From Martinezella tropici (lineage in GTDB: Bacteria; Pseudomonadota; Alphaproteobacteria; Rhizobiales; Rhizobiaceae): 64,000 bases of DNA. Made by a program: the position numbers and the translations under genes. The notes beneath the pieces are model-generated. The model ran no database searches, had not been told where the DNA came from, and was given only the letters and a program-made list of their open reading frames with translations. The stretch is from positions 404,074-468,073 of the forward strand of contig NZ_QMKK01000061.1 of NCBI RefSeq assembly GCF_003287875.1, written 5' to 3'. Positions 16,857-24,988 of the stretch are shown piece after piece (position 1 is the stretch's first letter; the number at the start of each line of letters is the position of its first letter).

Positions 16857-17897
16857 ATGAAAACCTACAAGATCGCATTGATCCCGGGTGATGGCATCGG
16901 TCGCGACATGACCGCCGCTGCCTGGTCGGTTCTGCAAAAGGCAGCCGGCAACAGCGACTTTCTGCTCGACGACACTGAATTTCCTTGGTCCTGTGCCTTC
17001 TACAAGGAAACCGGCGCGATGATGCCCGCAGATGGCATCGCAACGCTGCGCGGTTTCGATGCCATCCTGCTTGGAGCCGTCGGCTGGCCGGCCGAAGTGC
17101 CGGATGCGGTATCCCTGCACGGGCTGCTGCTGCCGATCCGCAAGAACTTCGTGCAATATGCCAATATCCGCCCGCACAGGCTGCTGCCGGGTGTCCAGGG
17201 ACCGCTCAAGGCATCGGCTTTCGACATTCTCTGCATCCGCGAAAACACCGAGGGCGAATATTCCGGCGCGGGCGGCCGCATCCATCAAGGTACATCAGAC
17301 GAAGTCGCGGTCGAGACTTCGATCTTCACCCGCAAGGGCGTCGAGCGCATTCTGCGCTTCGCCTTCGAACAGGCGAGAGCCAGGCGCGGTAAGCTCGCTT
17401 CGGTGACGAAATCCAATGCCCAGAAGCATTCGATGGTCTTCTGGGACGAAGTCACGCGGCAGCTCGCGCAAGATTATCCGGACGTCGAGGTCACGAGCTA
17501 TCACATCGACGCCATGGCCGCCCGCATGGTGATGGCGCCGGAAACCCTCGACGTCGTCGTCGCATCCAATCTCTTCGGCGATATCCTCACGGATCTCGGC
17601 GCAGCAATCCAGGGCGGCCTCGGTTTCGCGGCGTCGGCCAATATCAACCCGGAGCGGAACGCTCCGTCGATGTTCGAACCCGTGCATGGGTCCGCGCCTG
17701 ACATCGCCCATCTCGGCATCGCCAACCCGATCGCAACGGTATGGTCCGGTGCCATGATGCTCGAACATCTGGGCGAGCAGGATGCGGCAAATGCCGTCAT
17801 GGCGGCGATCGAAGCGACAACTGCAAGCGGCATCGGCACGGTTCCGGGCAAAGATCGGACCGATGCCATCACGACCGCGCTGCTCGCCGCAATCTGA
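16857..17897 (+). CDS. Isopropylmalate/tartrate dehydrogenase family protein
   Basis: A 346-residue member of the beta-decarboxylating dehydrogenase family (IMDH/IDH/tartrate dehydrogenase). Visible motifs are ENTEGEYSGAGG for substrate binding, DILTDLGAAIQGG for metal binding, and FEPVHGSAPDI. Overall it resembles TtuC-type tartrate/D-malate dehydrogenases more than leucine-biosynthetic LeuB, and no leuCD genes are nearby. It would oxidise and decarboxylate a 2-hydroxy dicarboxylic acid. It starts 12 bp after the aldehyde dehydrogenase, so the two are co-transcribed. Confidence 0.88.
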   Translation: MKTYKIALIPGDGIGRDMTAAAWSVLQKAAGNSDFLLDDTEFPWSCAFYKETGAMMPADGIATLRGFDAILLGAVGWPAEVPDAVSLHGLLLPIRKNFVQYANIRPHRLLPGVQGPLKASAFDILCIRENTEGEYSGAGGRIHQGTSDEVAVETSIFTRKGVERILRFAFEQARARRGKLASVTKSNAQKHSMVFWDEVTRQLAQDYPDVEVTSYHIDAMAARMVMAPETLDVVVASNLFGDILTDLGAAIQGGLGFAASANINPERNAPSMFEPVHGSAPDIAHLGIANPIATVWSGAMMLEHLGEQDAANAVMAAIEATTASGIGTVPGKDRTDAITTALLAAI

Positions 17898-17918
17898 AGT
17901 CCCACCGAGGATATGAAC

Positions 17919-19376
17919 ATGCAAAATTTGAAAATGCCATCCCTGTTCCGCCAGCAGGCGCTGATCGGTGGCGATTGGCTTTCCGCCCCTTCGGGCAAGA
18001 CCGTTGCCGTGATCGATCCGGCGACACAGGCCACCATCGGAACGGTGCCGGATATCGGCAGCGATGAAACCCGGGCGGCAATCGAGGCGGCCGAGGCGGC
18101 CTATGGTCCCTGGAAGAAGCGCACGCACGCCGAGCGCGCGGCGCGGCTGGAGGCCTGGCATGATCTGATGCTCGAGCATATCGATGATCTCGCGCTGATC
18201 CTGACGACCGAACAGGGCAAGCCGCTCGACGAAGCCCGTGGCGAAATCCGTTACGGCGCGTCCTTCGTCAAATGGTTTGCCGAGGAAGCCCGCCGCATCG
18301 GCGGCCAAACCATCCCCTCGCCGACCCCTGACCGCCGCATTCTCGTGTTGAAAGAGCCCGTCGGCGTTTGCGGCATCATTACCCCCTGGAATTTCCCGAA
18401 TGCGATGATTACGCGTAAGCTCGCGCCGGCGCTTGCGGCCGGCTGCACGGTCGTGGTGAAGCCTTCCGAATTCACCCCCTACTCGGCGCTGGCGCTCGGC
18501 GTGCTTGCAGAAATGGCTGGGATTCCGGCTGGAGTCATCAATATCGTTACCGGCATGCCCTCCGAGATCGGGGCCGAGATTCTTGCCAATGCGACGGTAC
18601 GCAAGATTTCCTTCACCGGCTCCACCCCCGTCGGTTCGCTGCTGATGCGCGGCGCCGCGCCCAGTATCAAGCGGCTTTCCCTCGAGCTCGGCGGCAACGC
18701 TCCCTTCATCGTCTTCGACGACGCCGATCTCGACCTTGCCGTCGAGGGTGCGATCGTCTCCAAGTTCCGCAATGGCGGCCAGACCTGCGTCTGCGCCAAC
18801 CGCATCCTGGTCCAGGCCGGCGTCTACGATGCTTTCGCCAAGAAGCTCGCCGCCCGCGTCGACGCCATGAAGGTCGGGCCGGGCACCGAAGCCGGCGTTG
18901 CGATCGGTCCGATGATCAACGAGGCGGCTATCGCCAAGATCAACCGCCATGTCGACGACGCGCTTTCGAAGGGCGCGACGATCGTGACGACCAAGCGGGA
19001 TCTGCCGGCCGGCCCGCAATATACCGCGCCGATCGTCCTGACCGGGGCTACCACCGCCATGCAGCTCGCCGCCGAGGAGACCTTCGGACCGGTTGCGCCG
19101 CTCTTCCGCTTCGAGACGGAGGAAGAGGCGATCACTGTTGCCAACGGCACGCCCTACGGGCTTGCGGCCTATTTCTACACCGAAAGCCTGAAGCGCGCAT
19201 GGCGGGTGGGCGAAGCGCTCGAATTCGGCATGGTCGGCCTCAATACCGGTCTAATCTCCACGGAGGTCGCACCGTTCGGCGGCGTCAAGCAATCGGGCCT
19301 CGGGCGCGAAGGCTCGCAGCTCGGCATTGAGGAATATCTGGAAACAAAGGCCTTCCACATCGGTGGCCTTAACTGA
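17919..19376 (+). CDS. gabD: Succinate-semialdehyde dehydrogenase-like aldehyde dehydrogenase
   Basis: A 485-residue ALDH closest in style to GabD. Glu256 is in LELGGNAPF, Cys290 in NGGQTCVCANR, and the C-terminus has PFGGVKQSGLGREG. GabD enzymes oxidise succinate or glutarate semialdehyde to the dicarboxylate, feeding the TCA cycle. I prefer the ATG at 17919, 8 bp after GAGG, over the in-frame ATG at 17913, which is only 2 bp away. It closes the plus-strand operon and is followed by a clear terminator at 19400. With the aminotransferase and PuuB-like oxidase it suggests amine-to-semialdehyde-to-acid catabolism. Confidence 0.9.
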   Translation: MQNLKMPSLFRQQALIGGDWLSAPSGKTVAVIDPATQATIGTVPDIGSDETRAAIEAAEAAYGPWKKRTHAERAARLEAWHDLMLEHIDDLALILTTEQGKPLDEARGEIRYGASFVKWFAEEARRIGGQTIPSPTPDRRILVLKEPVGVCGIITPWNFPNAMITRKLAPALAAGCTVVVKPSEFTPYSALALGVLAEMAGIPAGVINIVTGMPSEIGAEILANATVRKISFTGSTPVGSLLMRGAAPSIKRLSLELGGNAPFIVFDDADLDLAVEGAIVSKFRNGGQTCVCANRILVQAGVYDAFAKKLAARVDAMKVGPGTEAGVAIGPMINEAAIAKINRHVDDALSKGATIVTTKRDLPAGPQYTAPIVLTGATTAMQLAAEETFGPVAPLFRFETEEEAITVANGTPYGLAAYFYTESLKRAWRVGEALEFGMVGLNTGLISTEVAPFGGVKQSGLGREGSQLGIEEYLETKAFHIGGLN

Positions 19377-19399
19377 GGTGTGGCGTCTCAGATCGGAAA

Positions 19400-19427
19400 A
19401 GGGGTCGCAAGCGCGGCCCCTCTTTTT
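19400..19427 (+). terminator. Rho-independent terminator, probably bidirectional
   Basis: AGGGGTCGC (19400-19408) pairs with GCGGCCCCT (19413-19421) around an AAGC loop, with one T-G wobble, and is followed by CTTTTT. On the other strand the stem is followed by TTTT. It lies between the convergent gabD-like and PuuB-like genes, where both transcripts must end. Confidence 0.8.
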
Positions 19428-19465
19428 ATGCTGCCGATTTCGTTGAGGCCCGCCGCCTGCTTATA

Positions 19466-20740
19466 TCACTGAAATCTGTCGAGCGTTTTGTAATACAGAC
19501 CGACCAAGGGCAGAAACCAGGGCTTGCCGAAATGGCCGGGAACGGCCGGCCAATCGAGCCCCTTGAGCGGATTGCGGTCGGGTCTTCCGAGAATCGCATC
19601 CGCAATGGTCATCCCAAGATGCGTGGAAAGCTGCGCGCCGTGGCCTGAATAGCCCATGGCGTACCAGATACCGTCATGATAGCCGGCACGCGGATAGCGA
19701 TCCTTGGTGATATCGACGAGACCGCCCCAGCAATAGTCGATCTCGACCTCGGCGAGTTGGGGAAATATGCGGGCGAGGCTTTCACGAAGGATCGCGCCGC
19801 TCCTGGCGTCGGAACGCTGGTCCGATGTTGCGGAGAAGCGAGCCCGCCCTCCGAAGATCAGCCGGTTATCCGGTGACAGGCGCCAGTAGTTGCCGATATT
19901 CATCGTGTTCACGCAAGTGCGATTGCCGGGCATTGCCGAGGTAACTTCCGCGTCCGTCAAGGGCCGGGTCGCGACGATGAAACTGCCGACCGCCATGATG
20001 CGACGGCGGAAGTAACCGAAATTGGCTGTCGTATAGGCGCCGGTCGCAATCATGACCTGGTCTGCCGTCACGGTGCCTTTGCCGGTCTTCAGCACGTGCC
20101 TGCCACCAGAATGGCTACGCTCCGTCACGGCAGCGCCTTCCACGATGACCGCTCCGCGTCGCTTGGCAGCCTCTGCCAATCCGACAACATAGCGACCCAT
20201 ATGCATCATGGCGCTCTTCTTCGACAGCATCGCGCCATGAAACGGCGAACCGATCTCATTCTTGAGATCGGCGGCGGACAGCAGCGCGGTATCGGGATCG
20301 ACCTCGGCATGCACCGCTTCGAAATTCCTGGCGAGCCCTTCGAAATGCTGTGGCTTGGAGGCAAGCTTCAGCTTGCCCGCGCGGCGGAAATTGCAGTCGA
20401 TCCCCTCTTCCGCGATAATCGCCTCGAGCGTGTCGATCGAGGCGTCCAGCGCATGGTAGAGGGCGATCGCCCGCTCCTTGCCCAACTCCGCCTTTGCCGC
20501 GATGTAACTATGCGCCAGGCCATTGTTCAGATGACCGCCATTGCGACCGGAAGCGCCGAAGCCGACGATCTCAGCCTCCAGAACAAGGACCTTCGCACCC
20601 GCCATGGCAAGCTGCCGGGCGGCGCCAAGCCCGGTGAAGCCGCCGCCCACCACGACGACGTCGTAGTGCCCTTCGACAGGGCCGACCGCCGCACCCGCAA
20701 AGCGGGGCGCCGTGTCGTGCCAATAAGAGGAATATTTCAT
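19466..20740 (-). CDS. puuB: FAD-dependent oxidoreductase, gamma-glutamylputrescine oxidase (PuuB)-like
   Basis: A 424-residue DAO-family flavoprotein. The FAD-binding VVVGGGFTGLGAARQLA lies near residues 29-45, and the C-terminal part has GYSGHGAQLSTHLG. It is most like PuuB/OrdL oxidases, which oxidise secondary amines or gamma-glutamyl polyamines to aldehydes with release of amine and H2O2. No gamma-glutamyl-putrescine synthetase (puuA) is visible nearby, so the substrate may carry another N-substituent. A HAD gene is 14 bp upstream on the same strand. AAAGGGC supports the ATG at 20740. Confidence 0.88.
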   Translation of the reverse strand: MKYSSYWHDTAPRFAGAAVGPVEGHYDVVVVGGGFTGLGAARQLAMAGAKVLVLEAEIVGFGASGRNGGHLNNGLAHSYIAAKAELGKERAIALYHALDASIDTLEAIIAEEGIDCNFRRAGKLKLASKPQHFEGLARNFEAVHAEVDPDTALLSAADLKNEIGSPFHGAMLSKKSAMMHMGRYVVGLAEAAKRRGAVIVEGAAVTERSHSGGRHVLKTGKGTVTADQVMIATGAYTTANFGYFRRRIMAVGSFIVATRPLTDAEVTSAMPGNRTCVNTMNIGNYWRLSPDNRLIFGGRARFSATSDQRSDARSGAILRESLARIFPQLAEVEIDYCWGGLVDITKDRYPRAGYHDGIWYAMGYSGHGAQLSTHLGMTIADAILGRPDRNPLKGLDWPAVPGHFGKPWFLPLVGLYYKTLDRFQ

Positions 20741-20754
20741 CTGGCTGCCCTTTC

Positions 20755-21423
20755 TCAGAGCCCCACGACGCCCGGCAGACCGGAAATGTCGGCGATTTCG
20801 ACATAGCCGTAATAGGGATTGGCCGGCTCGTGACCGCGGTTGACCCAGACCTTGTTCTTGATGCCGAGATCATGAGCCGACATGAGGTCGTAGCGGAAGG
20901 AGGACGAGCAGTGCAGGATGTCTTCCGGGCCGCAGCCCAGCATGTCGAACATGTATTCAAAGGCCTGGAAGCGCGGCTTATAGGCATTGGCCTGCTCGGC
21001 CGTATAGACGGCGTGGAAGGGCGCGCCGAGCTTTGCGACATTCGACATGATCTGGCTGTTCATCGCGTTCGACAGGATGACGAGCGGAATTTCCTTTGCC
21101 ACTTTGGCAAGCCCTGACGGAACGTCCGCATGCGGTCCCCAGGTGGGAACGCGCTCATAAACCATCCTGGCGTCTTCCTCCCTGAAGCCAACGCCGTTGC
21201 GCTTGCACGTCCGCTCGAGCGAATTGTGCACGACATCCGCATAAGGCTTCCAGTCACCCATGATCTCGTCGAGCCGGTAGGCAGCGAAATTCTTGATGAA
21301 CTGCAACATGGCCGGCTCATCGAGACGATCACCATAGAGGTCCCGGGCAGCTTCCGCCATCTGGAAATTGGTCAGCGTGCCATAGCAATCGAATGTGATA
21401 TATTTCGGCCGGAAGGTGGTCAT
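20755..21423 (-). CDS. HAD-family hydrolase, haloacid dehalogenase type II-like
   Basis: A 222-residue HAD protein. The nucleophile Asp12 is in FDCYGTL (type II dehalogenase-like DxYGT), followed by LSNAMN (motif II) and ILHCSSSFRYDLMSAHDLG near the C-terminus. I chose the ATG at 21423 because AAGGA lies about 9 bp upstream; the frame extends upstream without family similarity. Its length fits the family (220-240). It is first in a two-gene transcript with the PuuB-like oxidase. Homologues in such clusters are often annotated as dehalogenases, but a physiological phosphatase role is just as possible. Confidence 0.88.
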   Translation of the reverse strand: MTTFRPKYITFDCYGTLTNFQMAEAARDLYGDRLDEPAMLQFIKNFAAYRLDEIMGDWKPYADVVHNSLERTCKRNGVGFREEDARMVYERVPTWGPHADVPSGLAKVAKEIPLVILSNAMNSQIMSNVAKLGAPFHAVYTAEQANAYKPRFQAFEYMFDMLGCGPEDILHCSSSFRYDLMSAHDLGIKNKVWVNRGHEPANPYYGYVEIADISGLPGVVGL

Positions 21424-21747
21424 GCGCTTCGTCCTTACGTGCTGCCCCTCGAGGCGATTGGTGGAGAACACGATAATAGGATTGCTTTCGGCACTGGCGC
21501 CTACTGATTTTGCGAGGTTCGGAGCAGAAAGTTTCGTAGAGCGGCGCCCGTTTGGCATTTGCTTGCAAGAACGGCCGATGAGAACGCCTCCCGCCTACAC
21601 TTTCGCAACCGCCGTTAGCGAGGTGACGGCATAAGATGCGGCAAGGGCGAGCCGCAACGGCGAAAGATACCGTCAACGACATCGCCTTCAGATAATCTTC
21701 CGGCCCCTACGCTCCGACACTTGGACAAAAGAAATTCGAGGAGCGCC
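21424..21747. promoter_or_regulatory. Divergent intergenic region, HAD and GNAT genes
   Basis: 324 bp with no convincing ORF, lying between a leftward HAD gene and a rightward acetyltransferase gene. It must hold both promoters. I saw no strong dyad, hairpin or repeat in it. Confidence 0.4.
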
Positions 21748-22587
21748 ATGCGGGAGCGACAAATAGAAATCAGGCCTTTCCGTTCCCAACATTTGGATGC
21801 AGCTGTCCGCCTGTCGCAGGAGGCCGGCTGGCCTCATCGCCTGGAGGACTGGAAAGTTGCCCTCGACCTGAGCAAAGGTGTCGTTGCGATCGCCGCTGAT
21901 GACGAGGTCGTCGGCACCACGCTCCTGACACCTTACGAAACGGACTGCGCGACGATCAACATGGTGATCGTCTCTGCAAGCATGCGCGGACGCGGGCTGG
22001 GACGCCGTCTCATGGAGGCCGCTTTGGCTCTGGCGGATGGCCGCCCCTTACGCCTCACCGCGACCTCCGATGGCCTACCCCTCTATGAAAAGCTGGGGTT
22101 TCGCCAGACCGGCGCCGTCGTTCAGCACCAAGGCCTCGTCGCGGCGGTCGCGAAACCGGCAAACACCGAAGTGGCGACCAAGGCCGATATCCCGGCAATC
22201 ACAGCGCTCGACCGCGAGGCTTTCGACGCCGACCGTTCCGCGCTGATTGCGCGATTAGCGGATCTGGGCGAATTCGCGATTATCCGCCGTGACGGCAAAG
22301 TCGCAGCCTATGCCTGTCTTCGTTCCTTCGGCCGGGGCGAGGTCGTGGGACCTGTCGTCGCACCGGATATCGAAGACGCGAAATCGCTCCTGTCCCACTT
22401 CATGAGCCGGAAAACCGGCGCATTCCTGCGTGTCGACACCGGTGCGGAAACCGGTCTCGGACCGTGGCTCGCCAGCCATTCGCTTGTCCATGTCGGTGGC
22501 GGCATCACCATGGTGAACCCCGTTATCAAGCGCAGCAATTCCTCGACAGTCACTACTTTCGCCCTCGCCAACCAGGCGCTCGGCTGA
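21748..22587 (+). CDS. Double-domain GNAT N-acetyltransferase
   Basis: A 279-residue protein with tandem GNAT folds. The first has a textbook acetyl-CoA loop MRGRGLGRRL and a YEKLGF motif; the second resembles the C-terminal half of DUF-type GNAT fusions (SFGRGEVVGPVVA). It is a paralogue of the protein at 11625-12542. The ATG at 21748 is preceded by GAGGAGCG; a TTG 27 bp upstream is less likely. It starts a plus-strand unit with the class III aminotransferase, 13 bp apart, so acetylation and transamination are probably linked steps. The substrate is unknown. Confidence 0.85.
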   Translation: MRERQIEIRPFRSQHLDAAVRLSQEAGWPHRLEDWKVALDLSKGVVAIAADDEVVGTTLLTPYETDCATINMVIVSASMRGRGLGRRLMEAALALADGRPLRLTATSDGLPLYEKLGFRQTGAVVQHQGLVAAVAKPANTEVATKADIPAITALDREAFDADRSALIARLADLGEFAIIRRDGKVAAYACLRSFGRGEVVGPVVAPDIEDAKSLLSHFMSRKTGAFLRVDTGAETGLGPWLASHSLVHVGGGITMVNPVIKRSNSSTVTTFALANQALG

Positions 22588-22600
22588 TCCGGAGAAGACC

Positions 22601-23977
22601 ATGTACAGCAATTCCCTCATCGAGCTCGATCGTGCCCATCTGGTGCATCCGGTCGCCTCCTATCGCGGCCATGAGCAGCAAGGCGTGCGGGTGCTTTCAT
22701 CCGCCAAGGGAGCGACGATCACCGATGCTCAAGGCCGTCAGCTGATAGATGGCTTCGCGGGTCTTTGGTGCGTCAACGCCGGCTACGGTCATGAAACAAT
22801 CGTGGAGGCGGCGGCTCGCCAGATGCGCGAGCTTCCCTATGCGACAGCCTATTTCGGCCTTGGCAGCGAATCGGCCATCCGCCTTGCCGCCGATCTAGCC
22901 GAACGAGCTCCCGGCGACCTCAACCACATCTATTTCACGCTGGGCGGCTCTGACGCCATCGACAGTACCGTCCGCTTCATCCGGTACTACTGGTTTGCGC
23001 GCGGCCAACCGCAACGCGATCAGTTCATCTCGATCGAGCAGGGCTATCACGGCTCTTCGACGGTCGGCGCCGGGCTGACCGCCCTGCCCAACTTCCATGC
23101 CGGCTTCGGCGTTCCCCTCGACTGGCAGCACAAAATTCCGTCCCCCTATCCTTATCGCAATCCTGTCGGGCAGGATGCGAACGCCATCATCCAAGCGTCT
23201 CTCGCGGCCCTCAGGGCGAAGGTCGACGCGATTGGAGCAAACCGTGTCGCCGCCTTCTATGCCGAACCGATCCAGGGTTCGGGCGGGGTGATCGTCCCGC
23301 CGAAAGGATGGATGAAGGCCATGCGAGACCTCTGCAAGGAGCTCGACATTCTTTTCGTCGCAGACGAAGTGATCACCGGCTTCGGCCGGACGGGACCGCT
23401 TTTTGCCTGTTCCGAAGACGAGATCGTTCCAGATTTCATGACAACGGCGAAGGGGCTCACCTCCGGTTATGTTCCGATGGGCGCGGTCTTCATGGCAGAT
23501 CACGTCTATCAGGTCATTGCTGATGGGGCGGGAGCTTCCGCCGTGGGGCACGGTTACACCTATTCCGCCCATCCCGTCAGCGCGGCGGTCGGACTGGAAG
23601 TCTTGAAACTCTACGAAGGCGGACTGCTCGAAAACGGCATAAAGGCCGGCTTGAGGCTGATGGCCGGCCTCGAGAGCCTTAGAGATCATCCCCTGGTGGG
23701 CGACGTCCGCGGTCGCGGCATGCTGGCTGCGATCGAACTGGTCGTGGACAAGGCGGCAAAGACGCCGCTGCCGGCGGAAGCCCAGCCTTCACGCCGGATT
23801 TTCGACCGGGCTTGGGAAAACGGCCTGGTGGTCCGCGCCTTCGCCAATGGAGTGCTGGGGTATGCTCCGCCGCTTTGCTGCACGGACGCCGACATCGACG
23901 CGATCATCGAACGAACAGAAAGGACGCTGGATCAGACGCTCGAAGATCCCGTCGTCCGCCGGGCGCTCAAGGACTGA
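22601..23977 (+). CDS. Class III (omega) aminotransferase
   Basis: A 458-residue fold-type I PLP enzyme. The PLP-ring Asp255 is in LFVADEVITGFGRTG and the Schiff-base Lys284 is in TTAKGLTSGYVPMG. The sequence follows the beta-alanine/putrescine-pyruvate (SpuC-like) aminotransferase pattern. It transfers an amino group from an omega-amine, beta-amino acid or diamine to pyruvate or 2-oxoglutarate, giving an aldehyde that the nearby aldehyde dehydrogenases could oxidise. CGGAGAAG precedes the ATG. It is likely co-transcribed with the GNAT gene. Confidence 0.92.
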   Translation: MYSNSLIELDRAHLVHPVASYRGHEQQGVRVLSSAKGATITDAQGRQLIDGFAGLWCVNAGYGHETIVEAAARQMRELPYATAYFGLGSESAIRLAADLAERAPGDLNHIYFTLGGSDAIDSTVRFIRYYWFARGQPQRDQFISIEQGYHGSSTVGAGLTALPNFHAGFGVPLDWQHKIPSPYPYRNPVGQDANAIIQASLAALRAKVDAIGANRVAAFYAEPIQGSGGVIVPPKGWMKAMRDLCKELDILFVADEVITGFGRTGPLFACSEDEIVPDFMTTAKGLTSGYVPMGAVFMADHVYQVIADGAGASAVGHGYTYSAHPVSAAVGLEVLKLYEGGLLENGIKAGLRLMAGLESLRDHPLVGDVRGRGMLAAIELVVDKAAKTPLPAEAQPSRRIFDRAWENGLVVRAFANGVLGYAPPLCCTDADIDAIIERTERTLDQTLEDPVVRRALKD

Positions 23978-24206
23978 ACTCGCCAAGACCAAGGACCGAT
24001 ATATCGCGAGCAGGCGTTTTTCAGAATTTTGTGCCGCATCGCTAGTCCGATTCGGCGCAAACGGCGCGATCGAAGTGCCAAACTTGTCCTTAATGAAGGT
24101 CCATCCCGGCAATTCGGGAGCGTCAGAAAACAAGTGGGCCTGGGAACAGCATAATCTTCCGCAAGGCGGCCGCCCGGCGCCGCCAGCAAGCAGACTGGGG
24201 TAAGGC

Positions 24207-24923
24207 ATGACTAAGTCACTGGCAGAATTCAAATATATGAGCTTCGATGTTGTCGGAACGCTCATCGACTTCGAAGGCGGCCTGAAAACCTGCCTCAACG
24301 AAATTGCAGCTGAAGCGAAGGTGACGATCGATGGCGAGGAGGCGCTGGCGCTCTATCGCGCCGCGCGCTACGCCGACGATGCCGATCTGTTTCCCGACGA
24401 TCTCGTGCGTGTCTATCTCGCCATCGCCCCAAAACTCGGTTTGCCGGCCGAAGAGGCCTATGGTCGGCGCCTGCGCGATTCCGCCAGGCAGTGGAAAGCC
24501 TTTCCCGACAGCGCGGAAGCCTTGGCGCAGCTGGCCAGCAAATATCGGCTGATCGCCATGACGAACGCCCGCCGCTGGGCCTTCGAACATTTTTCGGCGG
24601 AACTGGGGCATCCGTTCCACGCTGCCTTCACCGCCGACGACACAGGCACCGAAAAGCCCGACCCGGCCTTCTTTCACAAGGTGTTCGACTTCGTGGGCGG
24701 CGAGAATGCCAGCAAAGACGATATTCTTCACGTGGCGCAGAGCCAGTACCACGATATCGGCGTATCCCGCCAATTGGGGATGACGAATTGCTGGATCCAG
24801 CGCCGTCACGCGCAGGCCGGATATGGCGGCACGATCGAACCGGCCGAATTCACCACGCCGGATTTCCACTTCAAATCCATGGCCGAGCTTGCCCAAGCGG
24901 TGAAAGCGCTGGAGGCGGCATGA
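24207..24923 (+). CDS. HAD-family hydrolase
   Basis: A 238-residue HAD protein. The nucleophile Asp14 is in SFDVVGTL, motif II is MTNARR, the motif III lysine is in EKPDPAFF, and ILHVAQSQYHDIG corresponds to motif IV. It is a second, diverged relative of the HAD protein at 20755-21423 (both keep ILH-x-S). It lies 229 bp after the aminotransferase and 65 bp before the importer genes. Phosphatase or dehalogenase activity is possible. Pairs of such HAD genes with amine oxidases suggest a role in the same pathway. Confidence 0.87.
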   Translation: MTKSLAEFKYMSFDVVGTLIDFEGGLKTCLNEIAAEAKVTIDGEEALALYRAARYADDADLFPDDLVRVYLAIAPKLGLPAEEAYGRRLRDSARQWKAFPDSAEALAQLASKYRLIAMTNARRWAFEHFSAELGHPFHAAFTADDTGTEKPDPAFFHKVFDFVGGENASKDDILHVAQSQYHDIGVSRQLGMTNCWIQRRHAQAGYGGTIEPAEFTTPDFHFKSMAELAQAVKALEAA

Positions 24924-24988
24924 CCAGCCGTCATCCTCGTCGCATCCAATAAGAAAAACAGACTGCCAACCAGAAAAAGGGGAATGAC

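Noticed and set aside
17295..19019. A 574-codon open frame on the minus strand
   Set aside because: It lies across the gabD-like gene and the dehydrogenase on the plus strand, both with intact catalytic motifs. Its translation is Arg/Asp/Gly-rich with no family features, typical of an antisense shadow in GC-rich DNA.
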